15,069 nt of DNA. Source: Prevotellaceae bacterium UBA1746. GTDB taxonomy: Bacteria > Bacteroidota > Bacteroidia > Bacteroidales > Bacteroidaceae. The stretch spans positions 1 through 15,069 of the forward strand of contig DCHS01000029.1 of NCBI GenBank assembly GCA_002314875.1. The letters are read 5' to 3'. Within the stretch, counting starts at the first letter, position 1. The number at the start of each line of letters is the position of its first letter. Below, in pieces: positions 1 to 5,837 of the stretch. The position numbers were made by a program, and so were the translations under genes. The notes beneath the pieces are model-generated. The model was not told where the DNA came from. It searched no databases and saw only the letters and a program-made list of their open reading frames with translations.

Positions 1-1
1 G

Positions 2-85
2 TGAAGAGGAGGAGACTCGAACTCCCACGCCGCAAGTGGCACTACCCCCTCAAAGTAGCGCGTCTACCAATTCCGCCACCTCTCC
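2..85 (-). tRNA. tRNA-Leu (anticodon GAG), copy 1
   Basis: On the minus strand this folds as a class II tRNA. The acceptor GGAGAGG (79-85) pairs with CCTCTTC, the D stem is GCG/CGC, and the anticodon stem CTACT/GGTAG holds loop TTGAGGG, giving anticodon GAG (codons CUC and CUU). There is a long variable arm with a GCC/GGC stem, and the T loop is TTCGAGT. A73 is base 2 and a C follows; the window ends there, but the sister copy shows no encoded CCA. It differs from the copy at 1007-1090 by one base, in the variable-arm loop. It has its own promoter at 206-237. Confidence 0.96.
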
Positions 86-151
86 ATTCTTTTACTCTCC
101 AGGCTTGGTAATACAACGCGAGGGGGCCTCTTGTTGCAATTCCTTGAGAGT

Positions 152-199
152 CTAATCGGCTGCCTTAGCTTTCTATCGAAATGCCTTAGTTCCGATTAG
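152..199 (-). repeat. Inverted repeat in the leader of tRNA-Leu copy 1
   Basis: CTAATCGG (152-159) and CCGATTAG (192-199) are perfect 8-base inverted copies, 32 bases apart, inside the predicted tRNA leader. The spacer region also carries the direct repeat TGCCTTAG at 161-168 and 182-189. It could form a leader hairpin used in precursor processing. There is no T-run, so it is not an obvious terminator. Confidence 0.55.
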
Positions 200-205
200 C
201 GAGTG

Positions 206-237
206 CAAATTTACGGCAACTTTCCGAATCTGCCAAA
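206..237 (-). promoter_or_regulatory. Bacteroidota-type promoter for tRNA-Leu(GAG) copy 1
   Basis: On the minus strand TTTG (234-237) is followed by 20 bases and then TAAATTTG (206-213). This matches the sigma-ABfr pattern TTTG-N19-21-TAnnTTTG. Transcription should start near 199, giving a leader of about 113 bases before the tRNA. The same spacing occurs in the promoter at 1348-1379. Confidence 0.75.
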
Positions 238-351
238 TGTTTTCACAAAAAAAGTTCATTTTTCTGCTTTTTTCTTGCCCAAAAGCTTGCAATTATTCTT
301 CTTTGACAAGTCTACGATGCAAAAAATCGTCTAGCAAAGTACTTTTCTGTT

Positions 352-936
352 TCAACTATCTAAGCACTGATCAGATTCGATGATTGTATTATCGTCAACC
401 CAAGCAAAAAGGAAATTTGCACCTTTGGCACTTGGAAACTGGCTTCGGGGATCGACATCCTGGCGATTTTTAAGAAAGGTGATCATCTTATTGTAGCAAT
501 CCATCCCCGAATTTGCATATACAAAAGCAGAAAAGGGAGTATCGTAGTATTGGCACTTCTGAGTTCCAGGAATGAGGATAACACGTTTGAAGACGATTTT
601 TGCATTGTACCACCCTTCCTTGATGCTCTCCAATTGTTCTGAACGAGCCTGCTTACGGGCCACATCGGGACGTATAATGTTTTTTTGGCCAGTCTTACCG
701 TTTTCTTTGAACTCCTTGAGATCAGAAGCATCCGTTTTTATCATTATAAAATATACGTTCGGACGCACACGCACACGTGCGGGATAGGCATTTGCCGATA
801 CCTCAAAGAATCCATAAATATCCTGACGATGTTCCTCTGTCACAACGAAGTCATCAATCGCCACTAAGTATCCAATCACCTCTTCCGGGGTCTTGAATAC
901 GTCCTCATGATCGAAATATCTGATATATACGTTCAT
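352..936 (-). CDS. Uncharacterised 194-aa protein between two tRNA-Leu(GAG) genes
   Basis: I do not recognise a named family. The 194-residue product starts MNVYIRYFDHEDVF and shows no signal peptide, membrane segment or cysteine-rich motif, so it is probably cytoplasmic. A central basic stretch (about residues 80-115: KENGKTGQKN, RPDVARKQAR) is followed by alternating hydrophobic segments (VFKRVILIPG) suggesting beta strands. The reading frame is intact and codon use resembles the neighbours. The ATG lies 19 bases past the T-run of the tRNA terminator at 955-1000; I see no clear TAnnTTTG, so it may depend on read-through or an unrecognised promoter. The gene sits exactly between two near-identical tRNA-Leu genes in direct orientation. 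From memory, similar proteins of unknown function occur in other Bacteroidales, but that is only an impression. Confidence 0.8.
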   Translation of the reverse strand: MNVYIRYFDHEDVFKTPEEVIGYLVAIDDFVVTEEHRQDIYGFFEVSANAYPARVRVRPNVYFIMIKTDASDLKEFKENGKTGQKNIIRPDVARKQARSEQLESIKEGWYNAKIVFKRVILIPGTQKCQYYDTPFSAFVYANSGMDCYNKMITFLKNRQDVDPRSQFPSAKGANFLFAWVDDNTIIESDQCLDS

Positions 937-954
937 CTATTATATAATAAAGAC

Positions 955-1000
955 TAAAAAAACAAAAATCCGACGAGAGCCTACTTAAGCTTCCCGTCGG
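955..1000 (-). terminator. Rho-independent terminator after tRNA-Leu(GAG) copy 2
   Basis: CCGACG (970-975) pairs with CGTCGG (995-1000), with further pairing AGC/GCT inside. On the minus strand the stem is followed by a T-rich run (955-969, ATTTTTGTTTTTTTA). It lies 6 bases past the tRNA 3' end and should end the tRNA-Leu(CAG)-tRNA-Leu(GAG) transcript. Confidence 0.85.
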
Positions 1001-1006
1001 AATCAG

Positions 1007-1090
1007 TGAAGAGGAGGAGACTCGAACTCCCACGCCGTAAGTGGCACTACCCCCTCAAAGTAGCGCGTCTACCAATTCCGCCACCTCTCC
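1007..1090 (-). tRNA. tRNA-Leu (anticodon GAG), copy 2
   Basis: It has the same fold and anticodon GAG as the copy at 2-85, differing at one base in the variable-arm loop (GTAAG here versus GCAAG there on the plus strand). A73 is at 1007 and the bases beyond read CT, so CCA is not encoded and must be added by CCA nucleotidyltransferase. It lies 92 bases downstream of tRNA-Leu(CAG) with no promoter between, so it is probably cut from the same transcript. Confidence 0.97.
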
Positions 1091-1095
1091 AGTAT

Positions 1096-1156
1096 CTTCT
1101 GATGGTTGCCTTTGGCCGAAGCCCTGATTATCGGGGGGGATAATCACCTTCAGAAG
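1096..1156 (-). repeat. Nested inverted repeats in the tRNA-Leu spacer
   Basis: The inner perfect 8-base stem TGATTATC (1125-1132) and GATAATCA (1139-1146) encloses a six-base loop that is all G on the plus strand and all C in the transcript. An outer 7-base stem CTTCTGA (1096-1102) and TCAGAAG (1150-1156) surrounds it. There is no T-run after it on the minus strand, so it is more likely a processing hairpin than a terminator. Confidence 0.6.
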
Positions 1157-1182
1157 GTTTGTTTTGAATCTCCTTAACAATG

Positions 1183-1263
1183 TGCCCAGAACAGGACTCG
1201 AACCTGCACGCCGTTAAGCACTCGCACCTGAAACGAGCGCGTCTACCATTCCGCCACCTGGGC
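1183..1263 (-). tRNA. tRNA-Leu (anticodon CAG)
   Basis: On the minus strand the acceptor GCCCAGG (1257-1263) pairs with TCTGGGC. The anticodon stem CTCGT/GCGAG holds loop TTCAGGT, giving anticodon CAG (codon CUG). The variable arm is long, as expected for leucine, and the T loop is TTCGAGT. A73 is at 1183 and is followed by CA, so CCA is not encoded. It is the first gene of the two-tRNA transcript driven from 1348-1379. Confidence 0.97.
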
Positions 1264-1347
1264 AACTGTAGAGACTCTTTCATACGTTCATCATTACCAT
1301 ACTTCCTGTATTTTTACAAAGACAGCACGATTTTCCAAACGCGAATG

Positions 1348-1379
1348 CAAAAGTACTGAGATTTTTTCAAAGAAGCAAA
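1348..1379 (-). promoter_or_regulatory. Bacteroidota-type promoter for the tRNA-Leu pair
   Basis: On the minus strand TTTG (1376-1379), 20 bases, then TACTTTTG (1348-1355), matching TTTG-N19-21-TAnnTTTG. The expected start is near 1341, about 78 bases before tRNA-Leu(CAG). Confidence 0.75.
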
Positions 1380-1389
1380 TTTTTCGCAA

Positions 1390-1411
1390 GTTATTTGCTT
1401 TTTGCAAAAAC
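1390..1411 (-). terminator. Weak hairpin after the nucleotidyltransferase gene
   Basis: TTTGC (1394-1398) and GCAAA (1403-1407) form a 5-base stem with a 5-base loop, extended by GTT/AAC after one mismatch. It lies about 28 bases past the stop codon at 1439. The sequence beyond is T-poor, so termination here is uncertain. Confidence 0.3.
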
Positions 1412-1438
1412 TTTTCTCCTACCTTTTGCCTATTTTGC

Positions 1439-2176
1439 TTAGCAATTCATAGAATTGATATTCCGAAACAGTTCCTCTGCTTCTTCCAACGTATCAATCT
1501 TTCCAACATCAAGGAGACGAAGGTTAGGCTCTACAACACCATGAATATGGATTCGGTCACAGTTCTTAAGATAGAAGTCCATAATTGGGAACTTTTCTGG
1601 CCATTCCTCCATCACCGCACCGATGCGAGGATGAATGAGGTGAATACCAGAGAAAGCATACATTCGTAACTTCTCAACCTCCAGATTGTAAGGACTACGG
1701 ATTTCGCCAGTAGCGATATTCGTCCATCCTACCAACCGCATATTATCGTCGAAGAGGAGATAGCGTTGAGTCTTACGTTCACTAACCATCAGCGTCACAT
1801 CGTAGTCATCATTTTCGCGATAAAACAACTGCAATGGTGCATTACTGAGAATATCGACATTGTGAACCAACACCGGTTCGTCCATATGAAACATCTTCAG
1901 TGCCTTCTTTAGCCCACCGCCAGTATCGAGAAGTCCGTCGCTCTCATCAGAGATACGGATACGAACTCCAAAGTCATGTTCAGAGACATAATCAATAATT
2001 TGCTGGGCAAAATGATGGACATTAACGACGATATCATCGACACCCGCCGTCTTCAGCGTTTCTATCGTCAATTCCAGCAGTGGACGACCACCAACAGGAA
2101 CCAAAGCCTTTGGCATATGATCCGTCAACGGTTTCAAACGGGTTCCGAGACCCGCCGCAAACAACATCGCCTGCAT
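1439..2176 (-). CDS. MurU-like sugar-1-phosphate nucleotidyltransferase
   Basis: This is a 245-aa member of the nucleotidyltransferase family that joins an NTP to a sugar-1-phosphate, releasing pyrophosphate. The N-terminal signature GLGTRLKPLT (residues 9-18) and PKALVPV (22-28) bind the nucleotide. LDTGGGLKKA (83-92), the NVD metal-site segment (106-108), SGIHLI (176-181) and LDVGKID (222-228) follow in family order. Length and the LDTGGG segment are closest to MurU, which makes UDP-MurNAc during cell-wall recycling. Mannose-1-phosphate guanylyltransferase-like or heptose enzymes are alternatives, and substrate cannot be read from sequence. No membrane segment is seen, so it is cytoplasmic. 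It is the last gene of a three-gene operon: its ATG lies one base beyond the stop of the DUF4270 gene, implying translational coupling. Confidence 0.85.
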   Translation of the reverse strand: MQAMLFAAGLGTRLKPLTDHMPKALVPVGGRPLLELTIETLKTAGVDDIVVNVHHFAQQIIDYVSEHDFGVRIRISDESDGLLDTGGGLKKALKMFHMDEPVLVHNVDILSNAPLQLFYRENDDYDVTLMVSERKTQRYLLFDDNMRLVGWTNIATGEIRSPYNLEVEKLRMYAFSGIHLIHPRIGAVMEEWPEKFPIMDFYLKNCDRIHIHGVVEPNLRLLDVGKIDTLEEAEELFRNINSMNC

Positions 2177-2177
2177 C

Positions 2178-3680
2178 TTATTTCTCGAAACGTGAATAGA
2201 TGACGTTCATTTCTACCTCACCGTTAGGACTTCCTTCAAGTTTTACACTGTGAAGATTGAAATCGTTACGGATTCCGAGGAGGGTTGAAGACGATGAGGT
2301 TGTATAGTAGTAACTATAGCTTGAAGACTGAGTATAATATTCTGCACTAACAGGATAAAGTTCGAAGGTCTGCCAATCGGGATGAGCAGCTTCCCATACA
2401 CTCCACTTGGACTCACGAGTAACCTCGTCATCGCTATCGAGAACACCAGACTCGCTGTCGCGGGTCTTACGGAAATAAGCAAGAAGAGGAGCTACGTTTG
2501 AGAAGGTATAACAGTTCTGAGTACTGCTGAATTGGGTAAGATAACTCGTCTTGCTGTCAGGAAGTTCACCATTGGAAAAGAATTCGTTTGCTTTTCCCTT
2601 GGGGAGCATTACGATGTAAGCCGGAACCTCAAGGTCATAGGTACTCTGGTTCTTTACCGCATAACGACGAAGAGTAAAGCGGGCACTGTTGATCGTGTCA
2701 TTGTAATGTCTGCCGGAGAGCATCTCCTTAATAGGTAGAGTAACCTCGGTATGAAGTGCTGAGGGCGACTTGATATAGGTATAGGGATGCTCGTTGTCCG
2801 TCTGCAACATCTCCTCGGGGATTTCGTGGGAATAGCGAGTGTTCTGAATTACCTCTTGAGTAGCACCGAGACGCATCCATGCCTTCATGATGCTGTCATT
2901 CTCTTCATCATAATAGCGGAAATAAACATCGAGAACACTAACATCAGAATTGATGAGAGCGCCAACACCACCGGTATGTTCAACATAAATTCCTGGGCAT
3001 ACATTATGGGAGAAGGTGTAGCTATTCTTAAAATACTCTGGATGTTTGTAGTAACTTTGAAGGATATAGGTTCCGTAGTCAGCACCAAGATGGACGGGAA
3101 CGGAGCGATAGTTACCACTGCTGAGACTTGTCTCGTCGGCGGGAAGGTTCTGGTCAAGGACGGAATAAGTAACCGTCTTGTTCACCTTCGGAGTCGGATT
3201 CACATAAACTTTGGGATCGAGGTTAGTATAGTAAGTCATACCCTCCTGCATCACGTTGTCCAAACGGAGATCCTTTACATTGAGCTTCATGGTCGTCAAG
3301 GAGTCACCGTAGAACTTGTCATGGAAAATACGAACGACGCAACTATCAGCGATAACATTGCCATTCTCATCCTTGACAATTGTAGAAACATCGGGAAGAA
3401 GGTAATCTTCCTGCAAGTGGAATTGTGCCAGGAAACTGCATGTTGTAGTAGCACGAGTTTCGGGGTCTACAATGCTACCGATGTAGCAACTGCTGGTATT
3501 GGCAACGACAGAGTCTGATTGAACTGTACGTGTAATTATAGGAAAAGACTCAAAATAAGTAGTCAAAGAGTCCTGGTCTGGCATCATAGAAGACCCCATT
3601 GATGTAACTTCGTCGTCACAAGAAAAGGTCATGCCGAGCAACGCCATTGCTACGGCAAGAATTGAAATGCGGCTGTTCAT
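2178..3680 (-). CDS. DUF4270 family lipoprotein
   Basis: A 500-aa exported protein. Residues 1-20 are a lipoprotein signal peptide (hydrophobic ILAVAMALLGMTF), with the lipidated cysteine at C21 in TFSC. The residues right after it, DDE, resemble the acidic lipoprotein export signal that sends Bacteroidota lipoproteins to the cell surface; that is an inference. The body is beta-rich and matches my recollection of DUF4270, including a MGSSMMPDQD segment followed by many V/Y/T strands, and ends in a short C-terminal strand (VEMNVIYSRFEK). A tyrosine/serine-rich stretch (YYTQSSSYSYYYTTSSSS) lies about 50 residues from the end. No enzyme motif is visible and the family's function is unknown. It starts 34 bases after the glycogen-synthase-like gene and ends one base before the nucleotidyltransferase start. 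Confidence 0.85.
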   Translation of the reverse strand: MNSRISILAVAMALLGMTFSCDDEVTSMGSSMMPDQDSLTTYFESFPIITRTVQSDSVVANTSSCYIGSIVDPETRATTTCSFLAQFHLQEDYLLPDVSTIVKDENGNVIADSCVVRIFHDKFYGDSLTTMKLNVKDLRLDNVMQEGMTYYTNLDPKVYVNPTPKVNKTVTYSVLDQNLPADETSLSSGNYRSVPVHLGADYGTYILQSYYKHPEYFKNSYTFSHNVCPGIYVEHTGGVGALINSDVSVLDVYFRYYDEENDSIMKAWMRLGATQEVIQNTRYSHEIPEEMLQTDNEHPYTYIKSPSALHTEVTLPIKEMLSGRHYNDTINSARFTLRRYAVKNQSTYDLEVPAYIVMLPKGKANEFFSNGELPDSKTSYLTQFSSTQNCYTFSNVAPLLAYFRKTRDSESGVLDSDDEVTRESKWSVWEAAHPDWQTFELYPVSAEYYTQSSSYSYYYTTSSSSTLLGIRNDFNLHSVKLEGSPNGEVEMNVIYSRFEK

Positions 3681-3714
3681 TATGATTGATAAATGATATT
3701 TCTGTCATCAGGCA

Positions 3715-4539
3715 TTATGCTTCTTCCTCTGTCTCGGGAAAGAGCTGCTGATAAAAGTCTGAGATCTGAGGAACACCCTCCTTACCAGGTGCACAGGTAA
3801 TAGTGGGAATTCCCTTACCAGCGACGAACTCATCAAGTTCGCCATGGCTGCCCATCTGGATGAAGCCATCAGCAAAGGCTGCGCCAATCTTTCCCCAACA
3901 ATCAGGTAAAGAAAGGTCAATTCCCGCGGTGGTAATCTTTTTGGCTGTTGCACCGTGAAAAGCAATAGCCTTTGCAAAACGCTCCATGGGAGCATTCTCG
4001 GGCATCTCGTCATAAGCAGAGAACACAACCTTTGTGTTAGCGAAGATTGGCTCATCCTTATACGCGGTTTTGAGGAAGAAAGGAACAATCACCGACATCC
4101 ATCCATTACAATGGATAACATCGGGAGCCCAGCGGAGTTTCTTCACGGTTTCGAGAACACCTCGAGCATAGAAGATGGCACGTTCTGCATTGTCGGCATA
4201 TTCCTCACCGTTTTCGTCATCCTTAGCACGTCGTTTATTGAAGTAATCATCGTTGTCGATGAAATATACCTGCATACGAGCAGGCTGGATGCTTGCTACC
4301 TTAATAAGCAAGGGATGATCAGAGTCATCTATTATAATATTCATACCGGATAGACGAATCACCTCATGCAACTGATTACGGCGCTCATTGATCATACCCC
4401 ATTTAGGCATAAAAGTGCGAATTTCATAACCGCTTTCTTGGATAGCCTGGGGTATCTCGCGTCCTGCAATCGCCATTTGGGATTCACTGACATACGGGAT
4501 GATTTCTTGATTGATGAAAAGGACCTTCTTTGCTTTCAT
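3715..4539 (-). CDS. Glycogen-synthase-like protein, GT5 N-terminal domain only
   Basis: A 274-aa protein resembling the N-terminal Rossmann domain of GlgA (GT5): VLFINQEIIPY (residues 6-16) corresponds to the usual VLFVSSEVAPF, and DVIHCNGWMSVIVPFFLKT (140-158) to the usual DVVHCHDWHTGLVPLLLKT. Full GlgA is about 480 aa with a second GT-B domain; that domain is absent. The KxGGL sugar-nucleotide motif expected near residue 17 is replaced by VSESQMAIAG, and the HDW motif is NGW. Catalysis is therefore doubtful, and a regulatory or structural role is as likely. I chose the ATG at 4537-4539, where homology begins; an upstream ATG at 4578 adds 13 unrelated residues and lies close behind the TAACTTTG promoter. 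First gene of the operon with the DUF4270 and nucleotidyltransferase genes. Confidence 0.8.
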   Translation of the reverse strand: MKAKKVLFINQEIIPYVSESQMAIAGREIPQAIQESGYEIRTFMPKWGMINERRNQLHEVIRLSGMNIIIDDSDHPLLIKVASIQPARMQVYFIDNDDYFNKRRAKDDENGEEYADNAERAIFYARGVLETVKKLRWAPDVIHCNGWMSVIVPFFLKTAYKDEPIFANTKVVFSAYDEMPENAPMERFAKAIAFHGATAKKITTAGIDLSLPDCWGKIGAAFADGFIQMGSHGELDEFVAGKGIPTITCAPGKEGVPQISDFYQQLFPETEEEA

Positions 4540-4589
4540 TATGGTAGAGATTAAGTTAGTGGAAAAATGCAGATACAAATCTCCGCGTG

Positions 4590-4597
4590 CAAAGTTA
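4590..4597 (-). promoter_or_regulatory. -7 element for the glycogen-synthase-like operon
   Basis: TAACTTTG on the minus strand matches TAnnTTTG and lies about 50 bases before the chosen ATG at 4539. I see no good TTTG at -33. It shares the 193-base divergent intergenic region with the nnrD promoter. Confidence 0.6.
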
Positions 4598-4704
4598 CAA
4601 AAAGAAACTCATATATTTGTTATAAATTCGCCAAAATCTACATTTTTTAACGTCAATCTCACATATTTTAACTCTCAATTGCCCCGTCCGTCTGTCATTT
4701 TTTC

Positions 4705-4712
4705 TACCTTTG
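4705..4712 (+). promoter_or_regulatory. -7 element for nnrD
   Basis: TACCTTTG matches TAnnTTTG and lies 20 bases before the ATG at 4733, leaving a very short leader. The -33 region is poor (ATTG at 4678-4681, spacing longer than usual). Its position excludes the longer reading frame starting at 4511 as the protein start. Confidence 0.6.
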
Positions 4713-4732
4713 CAGTATCTAAATTCATTAAT

Positions 4733-5536
4733 ATGCAGCGTAATCCCAAAGGACATAAGGGCACTTTCGGCCATGCTCTCCTCATTGCTGGGCAATGGGG
4801 CATGGCGGGTGCCAGCATCTTAGCCGCTGAGGCGGCGCTCCGCAGTGGTATCGGGAAAATCACCGTCCATACCCCACTGCGCAATAACGACATTCTCCAA
4901 ATTGCAGTTCCTGAGGCCATTATCCATCACGACTGCTCTCCCGCCTACTGGACAGAACCTGTCGCCACATTGTCTTCTTATCAAGCTGTCGCCATAGGTC
5001 CTGGAATCGGCACTCATCCAGATACTGCCAATGCCTTTATCCACCAGTTGGAGAATATTTCCGTTCCTCTTGTCCTTGATGCCGATGCGCTAAATATCCT
5101 TGCCCAGCATCCCGATGCATTCCAGATTCTTCCTCCAGTGACTATTCTTACTCCTCATCTTGGGGAATTTCATCGTATCGAGGCGGCAGTCGGTCTATCT
5201 CCGGAAGAACTCGTTAAGAGATTCAACATTATCCTCGTCTTGAAAGGTCATCCTACAAAAATTTTCTATCCTAACGGCACGAGCGTTGTCTGTCCCTATG
5301 GTAATGATGGTATGGCAACCGCGGGGAGCGGTGATGTCCTTACCGGCGTCATCTTAGGCTTTCTCACTCAGGGTTATTCTCCCACTAATGCCTCTCGTCT
5401 CGGAGTCTTCCTTCACTCGTACGCAGGAGACTTAGCCGCCAATGCTTTGGGCCATCATTCCATGCTTGCTCGCGACATTATCACATTCCTGCCTGAGGCG
5501 ATAAAAGAGAAACTAGGAAATGAAATCTGTCTATAG
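4733..5536 (+). CDS. nnrD: ADP-dependent NAD(P)H-hydrate dehydratase, stand-alone
   Basis: A 267-aa YjeF C-terminal (ribokinase-like) domain protein that repairs hydrated NAD(P)H back to NAD(P)H using ADP. Visible motifs: KGTFGHALLIAG (residues 9-20), GPGIG (89-93), DADALN (116-121), LTPHLGEF (139-146), a KG pair at 171-172, and GMATAGSGDVLTG (193-205), whose D201 is the expected catalytic base. Many bacteria carry it fused behind the NnrE epimerase domain (about 500 aa in total); here the epimerase is absent, as in Bacillus YxkO. The frame is open upstream to 4511, but homology begins at MQRNPKGHKG and a promoter lies just before it. It is transcribed alone, divergent from the glycogen-synthase-like operon, and ends at the hairpin at 5644-5686. 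Confidence 0.92.
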   Translation: MQRNPKGHKGTFGHALLIAGQWGMAGASILAAEAALRSGIGKITVHTPLRNNDILQIAVPEAIIHHDCSPAYWTEPVATLSSYQAVAIGPGIGTHPDTANAFIHQLENISVPLVLDADALNILAQHPDAFQILPPVTILTPHLGEFHRIEAAVGLSPEELVKRFNIILVLKGHPTKIFYPNGTSVVCPYGNDGMATAGSGDVLTGVILGFLTQGYSPTNASRLGVFLHSYAGDLAANALGHHSMLARDIITFLPEAIKEKLGNEICL

Positions 5537-5643
5537 AATCACTTCGCGTATTTTTTAACTGCCGTATCCGGATTTCTGCATTTTTATTAATTCTATCCCA
5601 AAAATAAAAAATAGAGTTTAGTTTATTTCTTTATACGCACAAG

Positions 5644-5696
5644 ACCGTGGAACATATTCATTTTCAAATGGATACAGTTCTACGGTTTTTATCTTT
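5644..5696 (+). terminator. Long hairpin terminator after nnrD
   Basis: ACCGTGGAAC (5644-5653) pairs with GTTCTACGGT (5677-5686) with one G-T pair. Inside it TATTCATTT (5656-5664 region) pairs with AAATGGATA (5666-5674), leaving a tiny loop. The plus strand then reads TTTTATCTTTT, a U-run for termination. On the minus strand no T-run follows, so it acts on nnrD transcription. Confidence 0.82.
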
Positions 5697-5750
5697 TGCT
5701 CCTATGTTAACAAAGAATAACAATTGAAGAACAAATAAAAGGATTTTCTC

Positions 5751-5781
5751 GTTGCTCATGGAAAAGAATAGCGTAATTTTG
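5751..5781 (+). promoter_or_regulatory. Promoter of the secreted-protein gene
   Basis: GTTG (5751-5754), 19 bases, then TAATTTTG (5774-5781), a near-consensus TTTG-N19-TAnnTTTG promoter. The start should fall near 5788, with an AT-rich leader of about 50 bases before the ATG at 5838. Confidence 0.7.
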
Positions 5782-5837
5782 CACAAATTTTTATTAAACA
5801 AGTATCTAAAATAATAAACTTTATATATATTAAATAT

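Larger units (their letters stand above)
5537..5837. other. AT-rich intergenic region between nnrD and the secreted-protein gene
   Basis: These 301 bases hold the nnrD terminator (5644-5696) and the promoter of the next gene (5751-5781). I see no coding region or RNA gene in the rest. Base composition drops from the nnrD level to strongly AT-rich here and stays so through 7384. Confidence 0.8.

Noticed and set aside
312..336. Hairpin after the 194-aa gene as a terminator
   Set aside because: CTACGAT and ATCGTCTAG can pair with a bulge, but the T-run lies in the loop rather than after the stem.
2787..3518. Plus-strand open frame of 243 codons
   Set aside because: It is antisense to the DUF4270 gene, with no promoter, no recognisable protein and a composition explained by the coding strand.
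4540..4578. Upstream ATG for the glycogen-synthase-like protein
   Set aside because: The 13 extra residues are unrelated to the GT5 start, and the frame begins almost at the predicted transcription start.
4511..4732. Upstream extension of the nnrD reading frame
   Set aside because: It overlaps the divergent glycogen-synthase-like gene and its promoter, has no family similarity, and a TACCTTTG promoter lies just before the ATG at 4733.
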